Shown here one piece after another: positions 24,762-35,953 of a DNA stretch of 64,000 nucleotides. Location: the NCBI GenBank assembly GCA_963383645.1, contig OY726579.1, forward strand, positions 102,001-166,000. Reading direction: 5' to 3'. The DNA is from Muscardinus avellanarius. Lineage: Eukaryota > Chordata > Mammalia > Rodentia > Gliridae. Position 1 is the first letter of the stretch. Each line of letters begins with the position of its first letter. The notes below the pieces were generated by a model that saw only the letters and a program-made list of their open reading frames with translations, ran no database searches and was not told the DNA's origin. A program made the position numbers and the translations under genes.

Positions 24762-27700
24762 CTAAAGAGGAAGCCTACAGAACGGGAGAAGATCTTTACC
24801 AGTCACCACTCCGATAGGGGACTAATATCCAGAATATACAAAGAGCTCAAAAGACTCTGCACTAGCAAAACAAACAACCCAATCAAGAAATGGGCAAATG
24901 AAATGAATAGACACTTTATAAAAGAAGAGATACAAATGGCCAATAGATTCATGAAAAGATGTTCTTCATCACTGGCCATCAGGGAGATGCAAATCAAAAC
25001 AAAACAGATTCCATCTAACCCCAGTCAGATTGGCAAGCATAAAGAAATCAAACAATAATAAATGCTGGTGAGGATGTGGGGAAAGAGGAACTCTTTTACA
25101 TTGTTGGTGGGAGTGCAAACTAGTTCAGCCACTATGGAGATATGTGTGGAGATTCCTTAGAAAACTGGGAATAGATCCACCATATGACCAGCTTTACCAC
25201 TCCTCGGTATTTTTCCAAAGGGGTTGAAAACAGAGAACTACAGCAACATATGCATACCTGTGTTCATAGCAGCACAATTTATAATAGTCAAAATTTGGAA
25301 ACAACCTAGGCCCCCATCAACAGATGTTATGGGAAATACACACAATGGAATTCTATTCAGCTATAAAGAAGAACAAAATCACGTCATTCGTATGAAGATG
25401 GAAAGTGCTGGAAAGCATTATGTTAAGTGAGATCAGCCAAACACAGAAAGAGAAGGGACATATGTTTCCTCTAATATGCCCAAATGAGTGAGCATCAGGG
25501 ATACCAGAGGGACTCCAGATAATGGAAGGGAAATCTCAGCAAAGTTTGAATGGAAAACTAAGAGAGGAAGGAGGCTGAACTTGACTGATGAGTGGCTATT
25601 TCCAAATAGGTGTAAAAGTATGAATATAGCAAGGTTAGCCTGGGTATTAAAAGTATCGGGAGTGGGGAAGGGAAACGGGGGGGACGGGGGACGGCTCCAA
25701 ATACAGATTAAATGTATAACATTTACTTTCAAGAAAATAAATTTTTTTTTAAAAAAGGATAAAAGTATGGCTGGGGAGTAGCTTGGAGGTAGATGCCTCT
25801 GGGTTCAATCCCCAGTACAGCAAAAATAAAAATAAATAAATGAGTAAAACCAATAAAAATGTCACAACCAGAGAGCAGATTAACAAATCACAGTATATAG
25901 TAAAATATGTGAGGTGTATATGGTGGCACACACCTGTAACCCCAGTACTTGGGAGGCTGAGACAGGAGGATCACAGTTTCAAAGCTAGCCCCAGCCTTAG
26001 CAAGGCTCAAGGCAACCTAGGGAGACCCTGTTTCAAAACAAAAATATAAAAAGGGCTGGGGGCATATCTCAGAAGTAGACTGTCCCTGGGTCTAATCCCT
26101 AGCAACACACACACAAATTATGGTAGTACTGCTGTTAAGATTTAGGTCAGTCATCATGATAGAAAAATATGTTGAAGAAAAATAAAGTTTTAAGAAGAGT
26201 GGACAGAAAGAAAAGACATAAACAACGTACACACTTTGACCATCAGTGCCCTGGCTCTAGTTACGGCAGCCACCAAGAGACCCTGGTGAAGCTTTGTAAC
26301 AGCTTGTTTCTTTTTACAAAGTAAGCTTTTTTTTGCGGGGTGGGGGGTGGTACTGGGAACTGATCCCAGGGGCATCTACCTCTGAGCTACAGCTCAAGCC
26401 CTATTTTATTTTGAAACCATCTAACAGAGGCCTTGCTAAGTTGCTGAAGCTGGTCTTGAACCTGTGATCCTCCTGTCTCAGATTCCCAAGTACTGGGATT
26501 ACAAGTGTATATTGTCATACCTGGCCAAAGTAAGCTATTTTAAGTGTAAAATTATTTCAAAGTAAAAAGTTTAGAATGAGTCTGATAATAGCTACCCTCA
26601 GGGGCTTTGCATGTCTAACATGCACAAGCTTCAGGGGTGGCCCTGTCGTCCCAGTCCATGGAGGAGGAGTAGGCAGGACAGGAGTCTGATTCTAAAGCTC
26701 TCTTGACTACAGCTTCTCATGCAGCTTTGGCATCCATTCTCTGTCATCCAGTGACAGTTCTCAACAGTGAACACTCAAGGGCTCATGCGTGCCAAGAGCT
26801 TTTCAAATTAACTTCCTCCAGCTTCCCACCAACCATGTGGAATCAGCATCAAGAAAACTGGCGTGGGAGGAGGCTCATGGTTGTTAAGCACAGGCCCAGC
26901 GGCCCCGAGATGGGTCTCCGTCTGCACCAGTGACCAGCTGCTGCACATGACCTGGGTTCAAGGTGGCTGGAACTTTACTTTGGGGCCTATGGTTTCTGTA
27001 CATTCCACTGTGTAGTCAGAGCCAGTCTCCAGAACATCTGCTGGATAACCAGCTCCCTCAATGACAGGAAGCTCAAAGCCCAGCCTGGGGAACCAAATGT
27101 GCAGGGCAGCTCGCCATGCCGGCCAGGCCTCGTCCTCAAAGAGGATGCTGCCCAGTGCCCTGAGCGTGTGCATGGATGCGCCAAGAGCAGATCAGACGGA
27201 AGTCTGCAGGACGGCCCTTTCAGTGTACCTGGTGCTATTTCCTAGTCACTTGCTTTATACTACTAACGGAACAATGTCCTCTGCCCACAGGACCCTAGCC
27301 CTTGCTAATCATAGAAAGTAGCCAGCTGTCTACCTCTTGGACTCACAAACAGCTCTGTCCACAGCTGAATTCGCTACGGCTGATTTGCCCCAGTCAAGCT
27401 TCACAACTGTCGGCCTTCTGGCTCAGGTTCCTACTAAACATCATCTAATAGCTGGAGGTTTAGTAAAAGACCATCTTAGGATAAGTAGCTCTTTTCATAG
27501 CACGCTGGTGTTTGATAATGTGTGTACACGAAGGAAAAAAATCATACTGAGAACAGAGCCACAGAATGTGCACCAAGCTGGAGTCTGAACTCTGGTGTGT
27601 TATAATGACCGTGGCCAGCAGCCCTAACTGAGTGCTCCAAGAAGCCGCCAGCGACTCTGGGATGGATCCCAGGATGGCTGCACTACGGGAGCAAGCTGAG

Positions 27701-30700
27701 CTGCAGAGGCCAGGAAGGGTGGGCACACAGAACCGCAGCCGCTCGGACCACACGGAGGAGAGGAAGGAGGTGGGAGGAGAAAACGTCACCTTGGCGTCCG
27801 CGGCCAGGAGCACCGTGCCATCCTCACGTATCAAAGGCTGCTGGATGTTCACAAGCATCCCTGGATCAAGAAGACCTGTTTGTCTATTTAAGACATAAAG
27901 AAACCCAGAGTAGCTTCCAACATTTTATGCACAGGATGGTCATGCTGCATTTCCCTGTCCCTTCCGTGCCTGCAAAGCTATCTGCTGGTAGAAAAGCTCT
28001 AACTAGACCCAGCCACCGCGTGGCGAACAGCCCTCTTCTCCAGACAGTGAGACGTGTGACGTGGCTGGGTAGCTCAAGACACAGGTGCGCAGCCCCGGGG
28101 TTCCATGCTGACTGCAGGCTGTGGCCACGCCGCCAAAAAGCTAACTTGACCTTCAGAAACCAGGCAGCCGCAGCTCCGGTCCTCTACACAACATGTTTTA
28201 GATCTCGCTTTCCGTCTTTCTGTTCCTTGTTACACAATTCCACAGAGTACATTAAAAAGAATGGAAAAGCTAGCTTGGGGCACTATGTGGGACCTCACCT
28301 CACCTTCAACCTATCATTTACACGGCAAAAATATGTGAATCTTGAGTTAAAGAATAATTCTCTGTATGAATGGCACCTAAACTGGAGGCTATAACCAGAG
28401 CCCCGAGCTAGAACCACCCACCCCAAGCCAGACGGCCTCAGGACAGCCCAGGGTGTGATGGCCAGCTCTGGGGGTGTGGGGCGAGGCACAGCCAGGCCGC
28501 AGCAGGCGCCTCCTCCCGGGGCCAACGAGCCGGCGCCTCCGCTGGTCAGGCTCCAGGCTCCTCAGCCGGCCCTCTGTGAGCACAGGGACTGACCTTGCTC
28601 CATCCTTGTCTGCCACAAACGTGGGAGTAGCTATCAGGGGACTTCTCAGGTCCTTCCGGATGTAGATTTTCTCTGTTGAAGCAGCACAATTGCTTGGTTT
28701 CTCCCGCTGCACGTCAAACGGCTTCCGTTCGCTCTGCACAGCTTAAATCACAACATGAAGGTTCACGTTTAGAGTCAGTCAATAAAAACCATACCCCGTG
28801 CTAAAGGAGGGGCTCTCCCTCAGTAAATGCCGTAGGGCAGGGTGGGAAGCACTGGTGCTGGGCTCGCTCGGCTCAGTTCTCACAGGGGAGAGAGGTTCAA
28901 GGCCAAGCACCGCCAGGTCAGCGTCAAAGGCCTGCCAAAGAGCTGGAGACGGCAGCAAGCTGTGGAGGCCTCCCGGGGCTCTCTGGGTTTTCACATCTTG
29001 CTAGCAACGCACTGCCCAAGAGAAGAAAGGCCACTTTCCAAGCAGGCCCTTAACAGACACTGCTGCATGCCACACAGGACAGAGCAATCAGTCTAATTTC
29101 CAACTCCAGCCTGAACAGCTTTGACCAACTATTTAATGGGCGTTAATTTTTTTTATCACATTAGTAATTTCTCCCTTCAGCAATCTAATAAAAGAACAGA
29201 TGTGCATACCACAAGCGAACAGAGTTTTCTTTAAAAAGGGAAAGAAAAAAAAACTTGGATTCAGATATCCAGGTATCCTGCTCAGTGAATGAAATTCACT
29301 GGATCTGAGTCTGCAGTTACAGCCATTATCATAAGAGATGAATTTCAGTCACTGCTCTGAGTAAAAATAGTCACTACTGAGAAAGACAGCTTGGCAAGGT
29401 GGCCTGTCGCCCACCAAGCCAGCGACACATTTATTGACTTTTGGGGAACAGCAGGATCACTGGATGAGATAAAAACATTATACTAAGGAAGAAATTAGAC
29501 TGATAATTCAAATTTCTCAAAGAACACGTTTTCATTTGTTGCCTGGTAAAGTGTGCAATTTCCTATTCCTAGAAGTAGAAACGTAGTTCTGAAGCATCTT
29601 GGCTGTCAGTCTCCCTAGGGCCCCATGTTGCAATGCGCTCGCCCTGCAGCGGGAGCCTGCAGGCCTAGGTCCAGGGCCGCCCGCCCTGCCTCTGCTAACC
29701 TCCGTGCGCGCTCAGCCAGCCCTGCCCTGCTCTCCCTGGATCTCTCTCTTGCTGACTTTGGATCCTGGGCTTCACGGTTTCACCACTAGGGAGGGAAGGG
29801 ACCCCATGCGGACTGGCCCATGTGAACGAGGGCCTGGTTTTAGAATTCCTCACACCCAAGTTTCTGGCAGCAGGTTGAGGAGGGCCCAAGCCCGCCCTGG
29901 CTGCCCACACCAGGGCAACAGCTCTCCCCTTATGACTCGACTGTAAGAGGGCTGGCGCCAGGCCCGAGGACCAGGGTCTGGGCTGAGGCTACACGTCCCC
30001 GGCCGGAGCGCTTCGGCAGCAGGGCTGGGGTGCGCTGCTGTCAGCTGTACCCCAGTGTGTTCACCCCCACCTACTTCCTGGACGTCCCGACCTGGAACAG
30101 GGAATGCACATGCCCGGCAGTGCTGGCCCAGGAAGTGAGCCAAGACAGGGCCCGCGTGGGTCCGTTGCTCCTAAGTGGATTCCTGGGTCAATACAGAACG
30201 CCTCGGGGCGACACCATGGCCTGTGACCCACACTCACACTCCATCTTCATGCCCATCTCTAAGCACTTCTTCAGCCGGCAGAACTGGCAGCGGTTGCGGT
30301 GGTGCTTGTTGATGATGCAGTCCTGGTTGCTCCGGCAGCTGTAGGTCAGATTCTTCCTCACGCTCCGTTTGAAGAAGCCTTTGCAGCCTTCGCAACTGAC
30401 CGCGCCATAGTGTCGGCCTGAAAGGAGACGAGGACAGGAAGCGCTTCAGAGAGAACAGGCCATCTTCCACACACTCTGCTTGGAAAACAAGACTCCCCAG
30501 GTGGTCGGGGCGTGCGCCGTCAGGTGCTGAGCCCACGGAGACGCGGCCTAAGCACTAGGCACGGCCACCGCTCCCCTCCACGTGATTCCTCGACGGTCCT
30601 GAAATTAGGGAAAACCTCAAGCACACACAGGTTACGTGAGCCTGATGTTCTTGGTACGCAGAGGCCCTACACACAGGGAGAGCACTCCGGGGGCCCTGGT

Positions 30701-30927
30701 TCGTGCCATCCGTGCAGGATCGCACCTGGACCTGGGCCACGGAGCTGCCCGGCTCCCATCCTGCCGGGAGCGGTGCGGGCAGTCCACACGTGCACCATTC
30801 TAGCACCCAGTGCCCCACTCCGGCAGCCCAGTCCACCTCCTGTCCCCGCACTTACATTGGGGGAAACAATGGTGGCTGTGACCCATGAAACAACTGCAGT
30901 TACCACTCATACCCTTCCTGGAATGCT

Positions 30928-30986
<59 letters not shown>

Positions 30987-32263
30987 GTTGAACCCTGAGG
31001 TGTCCCACCTGAGCTACAATCCCAGCCTGATTTTTTTTTTTTAATTTGAAATACGGTCTCTCTAAGTTGATGAGTCTCCCTACTTGCTGAGGCTGTCCTC
31101 AAACCTGTGATCCTCCTGTCTCAGCCTCCCAAGTACTGGGATTGCAGATGTGCACACCTGGCAAACAGTTCATTTTCTGACCGTGTTTAACCAAAGACAA
31201 ACAACCCCTCCCCAAGCCTTCCTAGTTTATCAAGCACTTATGCACACATCCTAGCGCCCTGGTCTCCAGCTGGGACTGACTGGACATTCTGGTTCTCTCT
31301 GGTTTCTGTAAGCCAACTTCTTCCAGGACACACTTCACAGGATTGTTCCTGACGGTGGAGTCAGGGCAGTCAGGGCATCCGCATAAGCTCTAGTCCGTGG
31401 CGCCATTTCTAGGGCCAAGCGCACAGCCTCGGCTCTACTTCTGTGAGCACTGCACTCCCTTTCTCATGCTCCTGGCTCAAGTGACTTCTAGTATTTGGAG
31501 ACAGTGGCACTGAAAGCCCGTGTGACTAGGCTTTTCTCTAAGCTCAGAGGAGGCCAAAAGGGCAGCTGTCCTTCAACCTGTGATCCTCCTGTCTCAGCCT
31601 CCCAAGTACTGGGATTACAGACGTAATCTTGGCCAGAGGCAGCACTGTCCCCTTGCCTCCTGGGGTGGGAAAGGGCATCAGAGAGCAGCTGGGCGGGCTT
31701 CACCAGGGCAAGGCGGGGGCAGAGGCAGCCCTGGGCACAGTATCGGAGCTTCTGATCTTCTGCAGATCATAAGGTGAAGTCTAAGAGGCTTCCTCCAATC
31801 TTTTTTAAATTTTTTTTATTTTTTGAAGTACTGAGGATGGAACCCAGGGACATTCTACCTTTGAGCTACACCCTCTGCCCTATTTTTTATTCTTTATTTT
31901 GAAACAGGGTCTCACTGAGTTGCCGAGGGCCTCACTAAGTAGCTGAGGCCTGCTGTGAACCTCCAATTCTCCTGTCTCAGTCTCCCAAGAACTGAGATTA
32001 CAGGTTTGCAGCCAACCTCAGCAATTTAGTGATACATTTCCCAACTTAGTGAGACCCTAATTCAAAATAAAAGCCGGGCATTATGGCGCATGCTTGTAAT
32101 CTCAGCATTCAGGAGCGCTGAGACCAGAGGATCGCAGCCTCAGCTACTTAGTGGAGCACTCCGTAAATTAGTGAGACCCTGTTTCAAAATAAAGAATAAA
32201 AAATAGGGCAGGGGTGTAACTCAGAGGTCGAATGGCCCTGGGTTCCATGCCCAGACCCGCAAA

Positions 32264-32302
<39 letters not shown>

Positions 32303-32325
32303 AATGATAAAACAGGGCTGGGAGT

Positions 32326-32372
<47 letters not shown>

Positions 32373-35300
32373 AAAAACAAAACAAAACTAAGGACAACAA
32401 AGCATCCAAAGTTCATGTGAACTGTTGCCAAAGAAGTAGAATCCAGCAGGAACAGAACCCAGGCCTCTGCTGCTGGCATCACCAGAAGCAGGCCCCGGCC
32501 CCAGTGCTAGTGGGCCAGAGCCTGACCTTTGGGCCAGATGCCTTCTCCAGTCCCCCTTCACCCACACTCACCCACAGAACCCAGGAGGAGCTCGCCAGGA
32601 CACCAGGGGTGGGCAGCAAACTTGCCGAGCCCTGGCTCTACCAGCTCCAACACCGTCCTGCTCTCGGCAGCAGCATAGCCGTACTCAGCCAAGGCTCCCA
32701 GGACGGCTGCCTTGCAGGCCCTTCCTGAGCCCGGACTCCAGCCAGAACCCACGCGCCCTGCACCTCCGTTACAGCAGTCTATCACACTGAAGTACTCTGA
32801 GGGCTAATGGGACTGGGTGGGATGAAGGAGACTAACCAGCACATCTTGTGAACAGCAGAACACTAGGCATATATTAACTAGATTAAAAAAAAGATTACTT
32901 TCTTCATAGTACAGAAATCCTAGACTCTTGACCAAGATTCACAGATCACAGGGAATGTTGACTTTTCCTGTTGATCCTAATAATGTGAGAAACTATTTTG
33001 CTTACCACCCGAATAAGAAAAGTGCAGTTCATGCTTAAAATCTACGAGCCTACAGATAACATCCTTTCTCAGTTAACCCTGCCTCGCCCCGTGGCAGCCA
33101 AGTCAGGCTCCTGGTCCAGGGTAGGCCCAGCAGAACCCGGTCACGCACCAGAGGCTTTGTCGCCACAGACCACACAGTACTCCACCACCTGGGGCCGCTG
33201 GACGTCCGCCTTCCCCAGCAACCGCTCCACAGATGCAGAATCCGTGACGATCTATGAGAAATCACAAACAAACAGCGCTGAGAGCAAAGAAGCCACCGAG
33301 CAAAGTCTACCCGTAAATCTCAAGCCGGGGCTTTCTAAGTGGGACTGGGAAGATTCCCGCTGACACCGTCGTCTGACATCTAGCTGGCCTGCTCTCAGTG
33401 GAGCTCATCACAACAAGAAAATGCTTCCCTTCCTTAAGTTTCTCCATATTAGAGTCCCCCTCCAAACATGAATCAGCAGCATTATCTGTAATATACAAGA
33501 GGTAGAAACAATTCAAGTGTCCTCTAAGATAAAAAAAAAAATTATTTCATAGTATATACGTACAAGGAACTAGTATCTAGTCTTAAAAAGGAAAAACGTT
33601 CTACCATGTACTACAACATTTCAGAAGACTCGAACACATAATGTTAAGTGAAGTACGCGGGTCGGAAAAGACAAACGCGGTGTGATTCCACTTCACCGAG
33701 GTGGCACCCAGAGTCTCCCGGCTCACACGGCGGTGGCCAGGGCAGGACGGGGAAACGGCAAAGCTACTGTTCAATGACACGGAGCAGCAGCCGCCTCGAC
33801 ATCTTCACCCTGCCACCGGTGTGTGGCATTCTCACGGGCAGAGCGTTTTATTAGTTTGGGAAGATGAAAAAAGTTACAATGACGAATGGTGGCACAATCT
33901 GAATGGCCCTGAACACGGAGCAGGTGGTAATTTTTTTTTTTAAATTTTTACTCTTTATGCTTCGGTGGATGGAACTCAGGGGTATTCTACCTCCGAGCTA
34001 CACCCCCAGCCCTATTATTTTGAAACAGGGTCTGACTAGGTTGATGAGTCTCACTACTTGCTGAGGCTGTGCTTGAACCTGTGGTCCTTCTGGATTACAG
34101 TGAGCCACACGCCTGGCTCAGATGTTAAGCTTTATATAATGCAAAACTTAACACACTCCTTAAAGCATAGAAGCTATGCGCACACAGACGAGCTCCATGC
34201 TCGGCCACCACACGGTGCCGGCCTCACGGCTCTTCTCTACCTGCTTCGTTTGCAGTGTTCCCCAGCTTCATGATGGACACCTGTCTCCTCCAGCCTGGCC
34301 CGCCCCCAGCCTGCTGGCAGGAGGAGAAGGCAGGGCGGAGATGGAGTCGAGAACTGAGGGCCCAGAGCCAGTGGGCTACAGGAGCAAGGAAGAACAGGAG
34401 AAGCTGGGACCAGGTTTGACGAGGTGGCAGAGGTCAGAGCTACAAGTGACTGGCTGTGGTCAGACCTAAATGGTGCCTTTAAAATATCACAGGCCTGCAG
34501 CTGGGCAGAGTGGCGCATGCCTGTCATCCCAGTACTTGAGAGGCTGAGAGTGGAGGATCACAGGCTCAAGGACAGCCTCAGTCAATCAGCAAGCGTCTCA
34601 GCAACAGAGTGAGACCCTGTTACAAAACAAGAAAGAACAAGGGGCTGGGGTGTAGCTCAGAGGAAGAATGCCCCTGGGTTCAAGTCCCTGTATTGCACGC
34701 ACACACAAGCACGTGCACACGCACACACACGATCCCGGGCCAGGCACTGCGGTCACGTGGCCTTATAGCGTAAACGTCCCTGTGGCCTCGGTGCTCCTGG
34801 CTTTTCTTGGCTCAACTCCCATCCCCTCTGAGTGCTGACTGTCTTCTGGGCTTGCTGGTTTTCTACTTTAGCCAGAGCAGCAACCTACTATGTTTGTAGG
34901 ACCCTCTAGGGAAGGCTCTGGCCTCTAAGACCAAGGTGAAAATAAGTCGGGAACAGGTTCCGCAGCAGGAGCCTGGGACGGTGCTGCCCGGCCCTACCTG
35001 GATCCTGCCAGGGACCAGGCTGTCCGAGGTGGTGAAGATGAGCTGCTTGGCGCTGGGCGTCTCTGGGGAGGCCAGGATCACCTTCCCAGCTCCAGCTCCA
35101 TCTGGGCTGGTCAGGATGAACTGCTGCTTGGAGGAGCCAGAGGCGTCCACCGCGGTGACTATCTGGATCTTCTGTCCTGTCTGCTGGTCGGTCACAATCT
35201 ACAAGACCACGAGCACCGGTATTGAGGCCGATCAGTCACAGAGAAAACGAAAGACAGGGTCACTGAGCGGAGCAGGATGCAAGACTGGGCAGCCTCAGGA

Positions 35301-35917
35301 GTGACAGGGATGAGGCAAGCGGAAGCCGTGGAGAGAGGGCCTCGAGCTGGCCGGCGCAGGCAGAAGGGCTCTTCCTTGCCTTGCACGAACAAGACGGCCA
35401 CCATAACCCAGTGATGCAAGTCAAATGTCTGGCTTCCTTTCCCTGTTTATCAATTCTTATTTTCCTTACACTTCTTTTGCCATTAAGGAATAAAAACAGT
35501 CATGTGATTGAGAGGCATCTTCCATAACCAACTACAATCATACAGCTTTTGGTGACAGAAATATGTTCTAGGAGACGCACTGTTGGGCGATATTGTCATT
35601 GCACAACTATCAGAGTGGACAAGTTGCACCAACTGAGATGGCTACATTCCTAGGTGGACTTGAATTAGTTAAAAACTACTATGTGTGTTTTCTGAACAGA
35701 AAAAGTTAAGGTATTTAAAATGGCCAGAAAGGCATGGTGGCGCACACTTGTCATCTCAGCATTTGGGAGGCTGAGAAAGGAGGATCGCAGGTTCGCAGCC
35801 AGCCTTAACTACTTAGTGAGGCCCTCCACAACTCAGTGAGACCTTTTTCAAAAGAAAAAACAGGACTGAGGTGTAGCTTGGAGATAGAATGCTCCTGGGT
35901 TCCATCCCCGGGACCAC

Positions 35918-35953
<36 letters not shown>

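Larger units (their letters stand above)
19528..25753 (+). mobile_element. Full-length LINE-1, inactive
   Basis: About 6 kb after removing an inserted SINE. It has a 5' UTR (19528-20446) starting with a CCAAGATGGCG motif that resembles the YY1 site at the start of human L1, then ORF1, a 121-bp inter-ORF gap, ORF2 and a 3' UTR with a G-rich tract near 25676. Nine-base target-site duplications lie in a SINE. Nonsense and frameshift changes show it cannot move by itself now. Confidence 0.93.
17777..27789 (-). other. NR2C2: NR2C2 intron 7
   Basis: 10 kb, inflated by L1 sequence: an ancient L1 3' end (18.27-19.3 kb), a full-length younger L1 (19.53-25.75 kb) and several SINEs. Host-derived unique sequence is mainly 26.5-27.8 kb. 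Confidence 0.88.
30418..33148 (-). other. NR2C2: NR2C2 intron 4
   Basis: 2.7 kb that splits zinc finger 1 between its Cys pairs. Holds SINEs in both orientations and three microsatellites. 30.43-30.93 and 32.4-33.1 kb are unique. Confidence 0.87.
33252..34997 (-). other. NR2C2: NR2C2 intron 3
   Basis: 1.75 kb with an ancient L1 remnant and two SINEs. 34.12-34.5 kb is unique. Confidence 0.86.
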
